From Nitrospira sp. (GTDB taxonomy: Bacteria; Nitrospirota; Nitrospiria; Nitrospirales; Nitrospiraceae): DNA of 64,000 nt. Position 1 is the first letter of the stretch. The number at the start of each line of letters is the position of its first letter. Positions 52,762-61,249 of the stretch are shown piece after piece. Location: assembly GCA_029194675.1 (NCBI GenBank), contig JARFXP010000004.1, forward strand, positions 375,938 to 439,937. Direction: 5' to 3'. The notes below the pieces were generated by a model. That model had not been told where the DNA came from. It did not search any database and was given only the letters and a program-made list of their open reading frames with translations. Made by a program: the position numbers and the translations under genes.

Positions 52762-55197
52762 TTAAACGCTCTGCAGTTGAGAGATCTCGCCTACGATCAC
52801 CAGGCCGTAGCCTTGCCGAGGTTCCAAGAACGGCTGGGACGTATTTTCAGCGAGGACGCGGATCTCGTATGACCCAGCGGCAGGCTGCGTGATGTGAATG
52901 ACCTCCACATTGTTGCGTTTATCAAGCACAATTCCGCCCTCGCCGACGTCATCGAACAGAGGGTCTTTTCGGAACTTGTGCCTCTGATTTCCTGCAAAGA
53001 TACCGTCGGGAGTTCCAAGGAGCAGGGCTAAGTTGTTCTGGACACTCGATGCGGGCCAGTCAGTCCAGCAGAGTACCAACGTAAGCCACTCGGTCGCGCC
53101 GGGTAGGACATCGAAGCGGTAGACTTGCTGCGACTTGCGCGGAGCACCTGTGGGTTGACGGCTGGCTAGTGCGAGCGGACTGTCGTTCCCAATGTCGGTA
53201 AATTCTATGCGACGTCCAGGGGAGGCGCCGGTATGAGGCAACAGCAACGATAAGTCCATGAGCCCGAAACCTTGGTCGAAGTCTGGGTATCCGATCCCAA
53301 TCGTGTTCTCTTGGGCGCGCTCCGGTGACGGTTGGCTAACAGGCCGGGCAGCCGCGAGAAGCAGAGCTTTCACCAGGGCCGACGATGGTGTGGGTGTGTT
53401 CCGAACGTCTCGGAGATACTCGATGAGGACCGCTGCCGCTCCGGAAATAATTGGAGCAGCCATGCTAGTACCGGAGCAGCAGACGTAGAACTGGGAATCG
53501 AGCACTGGACAACCCGAATCGAATAGCCGCCCACTCTGAGTAGAGGCAATCTGCGAGCGTACTGACTCGACTAGGACACCCGGTGCCAAGAGATCGGGTT
53601 TAATCGAATCATAGTCGGTGGGCCCTCGGCTCGAAAACGCAGACACGGTCCCTGGAGCTGCTGGACACCTCGGCTCATTGGCAGCTGGAGCTTGAGGGAA
53701 CTTCTGAGGACGGAACTGCCCCCACGTAAGGGCGTGGTTCTGACAGGTATTGTCAGCGCAAGTCACGCCGTGCGCGCCCACGGTTAGGGCGTTCTTGGCG
53801 GAGGCGGGAGTTCCGATGGTCTTGAACTTGTGCTGTCCATTCAATGCAACGCCCGAATTACCAGCCGCGATTACAAAGAGAACTCCGGGGTTGTGATAGG
53901 CCAGGTCATCGATCTGAACTGCTCCCTGGTCATAGTCGCCGCTGATCGGCGTGCCCCAGCTCAGATTGACAATCTGGACTCCATCGCCGAGGGTGTCACC
54001 GAACAGGTCTTTGAAATCGGTAGGCAGAATCAGACTCGCGGAGGCCGTGACCATCGAAGTCACGTAAAGACTAGCGCCCGGCGCAACCCCACGCACTCGG
54101 CCATTACTCTGAACACCCCGGCCCGCGATCAGACCCGCGACATGCGAGCCGTGCCCGATCGTATCCTGGAGAATCGCACCTGGGCGCGCGGAAACCTTTG
54201 CGATAGCTGGCCCGAGGTCCGGGTGAGTGGCGTCGGCACCGCTGTCGTAGATCCCGACCTTCACACCTTTGCCGGTCCAAGGAAATGTGGCTGCCGCGTG
54301 AGGTATTTTGGAACGACAACCGATCGTTGTCAGAGTTTCATTGCAGAACAGCAGCGGGGCTTCGTAGTCGGCCAACAGGCTCACCTGGGGCATGGTGGGG
54401 ATCACGGCTAGGGCAGGCGCGTTGAGGGGTGCGAGAATCCGAATGCGGTCATGTCCTCGATCGAGCACCTGAATCTGTTCCATCCCCGCTAGCAACTTCA
54501 ACACCTTTGCGACATCCTCGGCCCGGTGCAAAATGACGTCGTACATTTGTTCCATCCCGGGACCGGTATCCACACTGGTCAAATTGGCAGGAGAGGGTTC
54601 CAGTAGTGACTTCTCCCATTTATCCACAACGCCTTCAGTGACGCGATCCGGCTCGCGCTCAACTTGAGAGACAAAGTCAAGCTCACGGACGCGGGCAAGC
54701 TGGGTGGGATCGAGCAGCATGCGGTATGTATCGTCATCCAGTTTGCATTCGTACCTGAGGTCCAGATTCCGCAATTCGTCGCGCCATGCCGGACGCATCG
54801 GTCCGCGGAATGACACCAGATGGGCGACGAGGACTTCGGGTGCAAACGCCAGCGGCTTCCCAACCCCGGACAAACTGGGAGCTCCTCTTTCCATCAATTC
54901 TGGCAAGGAGCTCTGCTTGGCTAAGTTCCTAAGTTTACCCATTGCTGCCTGCGCTCCACGTATTGGCTTCTTCATAGTCCCGTCATTTCGTGCCTCGCGC
55001 CGGGACCGCTCTACGACAAAGCCCATCTGACGGAGGCTGCGGACCATCGGCTTCGTAGCCCAGCCGGTTACGATTGCGTCATAGACATGTATGTCTTTGG
55101 AGCCGCCCTTGGTGAAAAGCTCTTTTGCACGCAGGGCGTCTTGCTCATTTCTGATGAGGACCGAAACGCGGTAGCGCTCTTCCTCATTGGTAGGCAT
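52762..55197 (-). CDS. Subtilisin-like (S8) serine peptidase with repeated prodomain-like N-terminus
   Basis: This 811-residue protein has the catalytic triad Asp318 (VGIYDSGADATHPDLG), His349 (IGHGSHVAG) and Ser578 (CCSGTSMAAP), plus the oxyanion Asn447 (VIAAGNSG). Before the peptidase domain are three stretches of about 60-70 residues (roughly 9-63, 121-181, 219-279) that resemble I9-type inhibitor/prodomain folds. After it, residues from about 690 resemble the jelly-roll of KP-43-type subtilases (LCWTDWP, LLLGTPDGIFAGN). No signal peptide is present, so it appears to act in the cytoplasm unless export is non-classical. Its start overlaps the amidohydrolase gene by 14 bases, so it is the last gene of the long operon. 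Confidence 0.92.
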   Translation of the reverse strand: MPTNEEERYRVSVLIRNEQDALRAKELFTKGGSKDIHVYDAIVTGWATKPMVRSLRQMGFVVERSRREARNDGTMKKPIRGAQAAMGKLRNLAKQSSLPELMERGAPSLSGVGKPLAFAPEVLVAHLVSFRGPMRPAWRDELRNLDLRYECKLDDDTYRMLLDPTQLARVRELDFVSQVEREPDRVTEGVVDKWEKSLLEPSPANLTSVDTGPGMEQMYDVILHRAEDVAKVLKLLAGMEQIQVLDRGHDRIRILAPLNAPALAVIPTMPQVSLLADYEAPLLFCNETLTTIGCRSKIPHAAATFPWTGKGVKVGIYDSGADATHPDLGPAIAKVSARPGAILQDTIGHGSHVAGLIAGRGVQSNGRVRGVAPGASLYVTSMVTASASLILPTDFKDLFGDTLGDGVQIVNLSWGTPISGDYDQGAVQIDDLAYHNPGVLFVIAAGNSGVALNGQHKFKTIGTPASAKNALTVGAHGVTCADNTCQNHALTWGQFRPQKFPQAPAANEPRCPAAPGTVSAFSSRGPTDYDSIKPDLLAPGVLVESVRSQIASTQSGRLFDSGCPVLDSQFYVCCSGTSMAAPIISGAAAVLIEYLRDVRNTPTPSSALVKALLLAAARPVSQPSPERAQENTIGIGYPDFDQGFGLMDLSLLLPHTGASPGRRIEFTDIGNDSPLALASRQPTGAPRKSQQVYRFDVLPGATEWLTLVLCWTDWPASSVQNNLALLLGTPDGIFAGNQRHKFRKDPLFDDVGEGGIVLDKRNNVEVIHITQPAAGSYEIRVLAENTSQPFLEPRQGYGLVIVGEISQLQSV

Positions 55198-57175
55198 TTC
55201 GCAACTCCTGTTTCAGCCCGTTCGGCAGATTCGGCTGGCCATCGATACGGATCAGATGATCCTCCTCTACAAAGAGGGTATCGAGCAGCATCGACGCTTC
55301 CACTTCGTCACCATCAGCGAAGAGGGTAGCTTCTGTTTCGTCCTGAGGCGGTGCCTCCATATCGAGTTCGAGTTCGAAGCCAGAATCAGCATCGAACAAC
55401 AGCCCCGGTCCTTCGTTTAGCACCTGCTGCTGAACGGCCTTCAAGTCTGACATCGCTTTCGTCAATTGCTCGATTGCGGTCCCGAGACTCAGACCATTGA
55501 GCGGCGAAGCAACCGAGTCGAGGAATAAGTGTTTCAATGTGCCACCGACGGTGACCTTCTCGAGCGAATCGGGCGTGGCCAGTTGGTCCATCAATATGGA
55601 GTCCCCGTATCGAGGAGCTCCATGAATTACTACGAGCGCAATATCCTTCTCCAGCGCACCGATCAACTGGGCATAAGGATCACCTGTGGTACCTCGGATT
55701 GCGAGTAGATCGGCCAGGGCCCCGTCTCGAAGCGATCCGAGTATGGATTCCCAACCGAGGATCTCCGCGGGAATGATCGTGACCATCCTCGCCAACTGTT
55801 GGTCACTAAGAACGCCTCCCTGATGCTTCGAGACCCATCGTGCCACCTTCAGCTCCTCGAGCAGATTCTTGCCTCCCGTGGGAGACCAGTCAGAACCTAG
55901 ACTGAATTTCACGCCCGATGCAATCACTCCGCTCAAGTTCAGAGTCTTGCCATAAAGGAGAAGGTTCGAGAACGGGCTCCACACAGCCTTGGCGCCCTTG
56001 GAGGCGAGGAATGAGAGGTCTTCAGGTTGGAGTCCTAGGGAATGAATGCCGACTAGGTTCGACTCGACAAGGTCGTTGTCTTTGAGGTCGAGGAACCGCT
56101 GGCGCGCGGCCAAGTTAGTGCCTTCGGAAAGGTGATAGAGGAAGGCTCGATTGTTGGTGAGCGAGCGGCGAAACCGCTCCACCTGGCTGGCGTTGTTGGC
56201 GTTCAGATCGGGCACGAGCGTGGCCGCTTCCGGGAGGCGCGAATCGCCGGTAATCTCGATATTGCGCATCACGCCCTTAGCGAGCCGAGCGAATCCCTGC
56301 ACCTTCATACGAATTCCCTGGCCCGATGTGGTTCCACCCATCACTGCTTTTACTTCGACGAACCTCGCCATCGCTTTGGCAAAGACAGCAATCTTGGCCA
56401 TGAGTCCGGTGGCTTGGTTGACCCCACGGCGGTACGACTTGTCTCTTTGCCACTGCGTGCGGTTTTCGAAACTCCCGGGTACTTTCCACAAGCGATGAAT
56501 GTTGTATGCAAAGTGATTGTGTAGGTCGATGAGGCCAGGGAAAATCGTGGCTTCGGTATCGATGACCGGTGCGCTTGAAAACCCCGATGGCAATGCTCCA
56601 ACGGAGTCGAGGACAGCCTCGATCTTGCCTTTGCGGATGGCAAGCCGTCCGTTGTCGATCACATGGCCGCCAGTGTCCATTGTGACGATGCGACCACGGA
56701 GCACGAATGCCGGACCTGTGTCTGGATCGATTGCCGCCAGCAACTCCGCAGCAGAAATTGTGTCAGCCAGCAGCCCCACGGGAGGCGCGCCAGATGCAGC
56801 TCCTTCCACTTGGAATCCTGCCTCCCGCGCAGCGCGTGCGGCTATGGCGTTGGCAGTTACAAACAGAATGTCTGCTGGGCGCTCGCCGGTCAAAGCGGCG
56901 GCTGCGTGAAAGGCACGGGAATCGTCCGGTGGAACCGGGAATGCACTCATATTGATAAGCAATCCTGGATCGAAGAAGGCTTCGAGCAGATGATCGCGCA
57001 GGAAAAGGCGGAGCTGCGCCGCACTGGAGAGAGTGGGTAGTGTCGCGAGGATACCTTGCCGGGCGCTGCCTTGCGTGATGCGGGACGCGGCTTGCTCTCG
57101 GACTCGAAATCCGCGTGCATCGCGGTCCACTAGGGCACCAACAAAGTCCCACAGAATCACTTTTGGTTCAGGCAT
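55184..57175 (-). CDS. Fusion of a degenerate HAD-like domain and a metal-dependent amidohydrolase
   Basis: This protein has about 663 residues. Residues 1-150 look like a HAD hydrolase in which the catalytic motifs have decayed: VILWDFVGALVD replaces DxDGT, and ILFVTANAIAARAAREAGF replaces the VGDxxxD motif. From about 180 an amidohydrolase follows: FVLRGRIVTMD, FPGLIDLHNHFAYN (metal His-x-His), GTTSGQG, LYHLSEGTN, LVGIHSLGL and SLGSDWSPTGG (metal Asp). It resembles cytosine/guanine deaminase-like and chlorohydrolase enzymes. The ATG at 57175 has GGGAGG upstream. The C-terminal 100 residues are acidic and family-free. It overlaps both neighbouring genes. Confidence 0.85.
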   Translation of the reverse strand: MPEPKVILWDFVGALVDRDARGFRVREQAASRITQGSARQGILATLPTLSSAAQLRLFLRDHLLEAFFDPGLLINMSAFPVPPDDSRAFHAAAALTGERPADILFVTANAIAARAAREAGFQVEGAASGAPPVGLLADTISAAELLAAIDPDTGPAFVLRGRIVTMDTGGHVIDNGRLAIRKGKIEAVLDSVGALPSGFSSAPVIDTEATIFPGLIDLHNHFAYNIHRLWKVPGSFENRTQWQRDKSYRRGVNQATGLMAKIAVFAKAMARFVEVKAVMGGTTSGQGIRMKVQGFARLAKGVMRNIEITGDSRLPEAATLVPDLNANNASQVERFRRSLTNNRAFLYHLSEGTNLAARQRFLDLKDNDLVESNLVGIHSLGLQPEDLSFLASKGAKAVWSPFSNLLLYGKTLNLSGVIASGVKFSLGSDWSPTGGKNLLEELKVARWVSKHQGGVLSDQQLARMVTIIPAEILGWESILGSLRDGALADLLAIRGTTGDPYAQLIGALEKDIALVVIHGAPRYGDSILMDQLATPDSLEKVTVGGTLKHLFLDSVASPLNGLSLGTAIEQLTKAMSDLKAVQQQVLNEGPGLLFDADSGFELELDMEAPPQDETEATLFADGDEVEASMLLDTLFVEEDHLIRIDGQPNLPNGLKQELRNAYQ

Positions 57176-58433
57176 TCGGATCCTCCCAGTTCGAGTAAGC
57201 GGCTCGCGTACCCACTTCTGGCAGCAAATCTGCCTGCACTGATTTTTCACGTACCGGATCAGAGGCTTCAGCCGCCCCGAGCAATCCTGAAATGGACTCG
57301 AGCGGGATCAGTTCTGCCTCATAATCACACCTACCGATTTCGAGTGTCGGACAAAAGACACAGCCGCCGCGCGGTCGCCGTAAGTGCCCCGATGCGGGAT
57401 TGAACTGAATTCCGCCCGACTGCGCTTCCTTGACGAGGTGTGCGACTACCTTGGCGCGGTGTGCCTCGAAGTTATCTGGATCTCCGCTGATGTGTGGCGA
57501 AAAGATCACCCGCGCAATCAACTCGGTCCCATCAGGAAGCTTGCCATATCGTAAGCGGACTGTACGATCGAGAAGATCCGCTACCTTCTCGCCGGGTTGA
57601 GGATTTCCCTCCACGAAGTGATCCTGGAACTCAGCAATGAACGCGTTTGCCGTGCTCTGGCTGAACACCAGTACGACCGCAGGCAGGGATTGCCGCAACT
57701 GGCGCCTAAAGTATTTTCTCTCATGAAAACACTCGCTCACGATCCCGTTCCGCTCGCTCACGGTCATAATCGGCATACCGGGGTCGCTTGGATCGGGCTG
57801 CGTACGCCATTTTGCAGATGGACATGCCACCATGTTCATGTAGGCGAGATCTTCGCCAAGCTTTAGTTTGTCTGAGGGCCAGTCCATTTGCTCGGCCATG
57901 TCAGCGAGGAGGCCTTGATAGCCGCGATACATTGTTTGAGGATCGAGCCGGGCAGGAAGATCGGCGTCGGGGGCAACCTGCAGGGTGAATGTGGAAAAGG
58001 GTGTATCGTGTGGCCCTCCGCCAAGCTCGGTGTAATCGGCAGACGGAACGATTAGTTTGTCGACCGCACGATATCGGAAATAATGAGCATACTGTTTGTA
58101 GTCATCGAACAGCGGATTGAGCGCTCCACGTTTGGACGAAAACCAGCCGGGCAGGTTCGGATTGATCCCGATCGCAAGAATCGGCGCCTTTCGGCAACCA
58201 CTCAATATCTCGGGCAGGACAGCGGCCCGACCGACATAGGTAAGCGGCTGAGAAATACCTGGTGTGGGAGGCGGGCCGTCCGTCTGGTAATCGAAACTAT
58301 GATAAGTACCCCACTTGCGGAAGTACGTGCAAGGATGAGGCGATCCTAATGGCTCCTGCGATGTCCGCATCGAGTTACAGGGCATCACCTCGTATACCAA
58401 TTCCACTTCCGCCGGCAGTCGTGAGTTCAGCAT
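57168..58433 (-). CDS. Uracil-DNA-glycosylase-fold-like protein, unassigned
   Basis: This 421-residue protein is not a clear member of any family I know. APILAIGINPNLPGWFSSK resembles the first motif of UDG-superfamily enzymes (G-x-N-P). NMVACPSAKW and ARVIFSPHISGDP could be the later motifs. A Cys-rich tail (GGCVFCPTLEIGRCDYE, three Cys) could hold a metal or Fe-S cluster. If correct it may recognise modified bases or nucleotides; alternatively it is an unrelated fold. It lies 12 bases after the nucleoside-phosphorylase-like gene, and its stop overlaps the amidohydrolase start by 8 bases. Confidence 0.5.
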   Translation of the reverse strand: MLNSRLPAEVELVYEVMPCNSMRTSQEPLGSPHPCTYFRKWGTYHSFDYQTDGPPPTPGISQPLTYVGRAAVLPEILSGCRKAPILAIGINPNLPGWFSSKRGALNPLFDDYKQYAHYFRYRAVDKLIVPSADYTELGGGPHDTPFSTFTLQVAPDADLPARLDPQTMYRGYQGLLADMAEQMDWPSDKLKLGEDLAYMNMVACPSAKWRTQPDPSDPGMPIMTVSERNGIVSECFHERKYFRRQLRQSLPAVVLVFSQSTANAFIAEFQDHFVEGNPQPGEKVADLLDRTVRLRYGKLPDGTELIARVIFSPHISGDPDNFEAHRAKVVAHLVKEAQSGGIQFNPASGHLRRPRGGCVFCPTLEIGRCDYEAELIPLESISGLLGAAEASDPVREKSVQADLLPEVGTRAAYSNWEDPNA

Positions 58434-58445
58434 GCCGAGGCTCCC

Positions 58446-59636
58446 CTATGGCATGTCGGCGATCACAGCCCATGTCGTGAGGGCACTCATGACACTCGTC
58501 CAATAACCAAAGGCTTCGTAATACCAAACTGCCCAGTGACTCTGCATGTTGAGCTGCCGTGGAGACTGGGTGAGATCTGCGTTGATCTGCGGATCTGAGA
58601 TGTTACGGATCACTGCCCACTTCGGTGCGGAGGTACCAAGCTCTTCGGCGGCGAGACCGAGCGCTGCATCGCCCATCTCGAGGCCACAGCCTATTGCTGC
58701 CAGTTCGGCGACGTTGGCCGACGTTCCGAACTCGAAGAAGTCCGTGGAGAGTATCGGGTGGAAGGCGAGAATTTTGTTCACGCCGGTCCCCTTCTCGTGG
58801 ATGATTGAAGGCTTGTAAGGCCGGTCTAGCGCGAAGGCTCCATTATGGCGCTTGGTCGGTGGACCGAAAATCGGCTCGATCAACTTGTCGGCGAAGCCTT
58901 GCATGAGTTGCTCAGCTTTGCCGAACTGGCCGGTAGGCAGACTCCAATCACTCTTGTAAGTCTTGTTGTTGAACGGTGCGTTCTTAAACTCGTCTCGGCA
59001 GCGAAAGCGTGCGGCGCGGGTGACGAGCACGTCCCCGAGGTCATGTTCAAGCTGGATCCCGCCACATGTTCCAACAGTCAACACGTGGCTCGCCTCCGTG
59101 TCTTCGATGATCTGCTTGAATAGGTCCTTCACGGGCAGTGTCGCGTTGCCGGGTGCGCCGTGGGGTGGATCCTGAATACCGTCCTGATTGAGGTGGAGTT
59201 CGCTCTTGAACAACAGGACCTTTTTGCCGCCGATCTCGATGGGCATGTAGGTGCCGAGAATCTTGCCCTTTTTTGAGGGAGCTCCGGGGCGGACCCGTTC
59301 ATCATAGAATTCCGCGTAGCGGCGGTTGTACCGATACCAGCTTTTGCCTGGACGTCCGGGAGAAAGTACGTCGGCCATTCCGTCTCGTTCGGCAACGGTC
59401 CAGGTGATGACTGCGACATCCGCCTTCGGCAGCGGCTTCCCCGGACTAGGCACGGTGTTGAACGGCTGAGGAACCGGCGCAAGACCGACGGGGAACTGGA
59501 TACCAAGATCGGCAAGCAACCCCGCCTCCGCGGCGACGGGCGGCGGAATTAGGCTGTCGTCCTCTGGAGTCCGGTCAAGCGAGAGGAGCATCCGAGCCAG
59601 ATGTTTTCGCTCCTGAATTTCGGATTCTTCGGGCAT
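58446..59636 (-). CDS. Nucleoside-phosphorylase-like (PNP/UDP superfamily) protein
   Basis: This protein has 396 residues. The C-terminal two thirds carry the superfamily pattern: VLTVGTCGGIQLEHDLGDVLVTRAARF, LEMGDAALGLAAEELG at the position of the usual E-x-E/D active-site motif, and AVIRNISDPQINADL, corresponding to the RGISD motif. The N-terminal third (residues 1-110) is Pro-rich and without assignment. Such domains cleave N-glycosidic bonds in nucleosides. The family also occurs as the effector in bacterial conflict systems. It is 17 bases from the GDPD gene and part of the operon. Confidence 0.75.
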   Translation of the reverse strand: MPEESEIQERKHLARMLLSLDRTPEDDSLIPPPVAAEAGLLADLGIQFPVGLAPVPQPFNTVPSPGKPLPKADVAVITWTVAERDGMADVLSPGRPGKSWYRYNRRYAEFYDERVRPGAPSKKGKILGTYMPIEIGGKKVLLFKSELHLNQDGIQDPPHGAPGNATLPVKDLFKQIIEDTEASHVLTVGTCGGIQLEHDLGDVLVTRAARFRCRDEFKNAPFNNKTYKSDWSLPTGQFGKAEQLMQGFADKLIEPIFGPPTKRHNGAFALDRPYKPSIIHEKGTGVNKILAFHPILSTDFFEFGTSANVAELAAIGCGLEMGDAALGLAAEELGTSAPKWAVIRNISDPQINADLTQSPRQLNMQSHWAVWYYEAFGYWTSVMSALTTWAVIADMP

Positions 59637-59653
59637 GTATGCCTCCTAATTTG

Positions 59654-61249
59654 CTACTCAAGGAATCTGGTGATAGTCAGGTTACGAAACTCAACTTTGT
59701 TTGGGATGACAGGCAGGAACTGAGACGGGTTTGCCTCATCCTCCTGGCGCCAGCGCTTGCCGACGCAGCGAAGGTAGACGACAGGGTTCATGGAATGATT
59801 CCGTGCGGTTCCGCAGCACACCCAATCATGGGCATCGACACTATTCCGGTAGTACGCTGAAAAATATGCGCCTCGTCGTTCTAGGCGCAGGCGACCGGCA
59901 CGTGGCGTGGCTCCGTCACCTACCGGCTTTCCATACTGATTGCTATCGTATTCTGATCCTAAGTTCCAGTTGATCCGCATCCCATCGTTTTCGTCGTGTT
60001 CTACACCAACGTAGGGCGGAGCGCCGTGCGGATCATAGAATGAATCCTTTTCGCGGAAGTTAACAGGCTTCTTAGCCTGATGAGCTCCAGGATCGACATT
60101 CAGGACGGCCATCTCAAGCGTTGTTGCTTGTGCAACTGTTTCTACTTGATAGTCGACTTCAGCGGCGAAGTCGCCACGGATGCCTGGAACATATCCGACC
60201 CCGCCACCTGAATAATAGGGCCAATCCTTGGCTGTGTAAGTCAGTTTGGTCTCAATAGCACCCAAGCGGATTTCTAAGGGGTCCGTAGGTGCTGGTGGAA
60301 AGGGAGGATAGGGAGCAATCGTGATATGGATGCCGTCGTTCTGTGTAACCTCGGCGAATTCGTTCGCTTTAGCGTAACCCAATGCAAAATTCTCACGATT
60401 GAGAGTCGTTCCTGAAAACGGTTCGTTGACGAGTTGGACTTGCCGCCGACAGAATGAGACCTCTAACATTGAGTCGGTCGAAATCGACCAGATGAACGAA
60501 AGGTCTTTTAACCCAACCCATTCCGCTTGCGTAAAGGTGCCATCTTCACGTCCAGGATGAAGAATAGCACCCACTTTCAACTCACCAGTCACAATGACTT
60601 CCTGAAGAGCTCTTCCAAAAGCTGTGAGTATGCCCTGTGCAAAGACATCCTCGAGTCGGGTAACCAAACCATCGGCTCCAAGCGTCTTCATGAGCTGAAG
60701 TTGTCGATCGGGCGGCAAGGTGATGTCGAATGTCGCAATGCGAAGGTGAGGTGCGCGAGTTCGAACAACCCTGAGATTCTTCTGGTCCAAGGAGTATAGT
60801 ACGACGCGTGATGCCAGGCCATACGTATCGATGGCATCGAGAGCCCTGTTAACGAATTCCTCTCGTCGACCTGTAGTGAGCGAAGAATCGTGCTTGAGTT
60901 CGATGAGCAGTTCGATATCGTCGGGCAACTGTTCAAGTACTCGATGAAATGTTTGGAGCGCCATTCTGCGACTGCCAGCATAATAACGGAATGTCGGTGA
61001 GATCGGGGGCTGATAAGTCTTACTAAAGTCCAACCTCATGAGATCGGCCAGCCGCATGTTCGCAATGACACCAGGGACCTCGGTAAGACGATCTGTTGTC
61101 CCGTCGTGAGAGATCACCAAATGACCATCTTGTGTGAGTTGGAGGCTGAATTCGAGCACATCAGCGCCTCCGGTGAACCCAGCGATAAGGGCGGGAAGAC
61201 TATTCTCGGGCGCATGACGGCATGTGCCACGGTGAGCGGCGATTCTCAT
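59654..61249 (-). CDS. Glycerophosphodiester phosphodiesterase with C-terminal beta-sandwich
   Basis: This protein has 531 residues. Residues 1-255 form a GDPD TIM barrel: MRIAAHRGTCRHAPENSLPAL, DVLEFSLQLTQDGHLVISHDGTTDRLT (metal and general acid-base residues) and ELLIELKHD. The C-terminal half has beta-rich segments with tryptophans (DLSFIWSISTDSMLEVSF, KLTYTAKDWPYYSGGG, NLGSEYDSNQYG) resembling a laminin-G/DUF1349-like carbohydrate-binding fold. ATG 61249 has GAGGA upstream and overlaps the GMC gene by four bases. There is no signal peptide, so it probably acts in the cytoplasm. Glycerophosphodiesters or a related phosphodiester are expected substrates. Confidence 0.88.
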   Translation of the reverse strand: MRIAAHRGTCRHAPENSLPALIAGFTGGADVLEFSLQLTQDGHLVISHDGTTDRLTEVPGVIANMRLADLMRLDFSKTYQPPISPTFRYYAGSRRMALQTFHRVLEQLPDDIELLIELKHDSSLTTGRREEFVNRALDAIDTYGLASRVVLYSLDQKNLRVVRTRAPHLRIATFDITLPPDRQLQLMKTLGADGLVTRLEDVFAQGILTAFGRALQEVIVTGELKVGAILHPGREDGTFTQAEWVGLKDLSFIWSISTDSMLEVSFCRRQVQLVNEPFSGTTLNRENFALGYAKANEFAEVTQNDGIHITIAPYPPFPPAPTDPLEIRLGAIETKLTYTAKDWPYYSGGGVGYVPGIRGDFAAEVDYQVETVAQATTLEMAVLNVDPGAHQAKKPVNFREKDSFYDPHGAPPYVGVEHDENDGMRINWNLGSEYDSNQYGKPVGDGATPRAGRLRLERRGAYFSAYYRNSVDAHDWVCCGTARNHSMNPVVYLRCVGKRWRQEDEANPSQFLPVIPNKVEFRNLTITRFLE

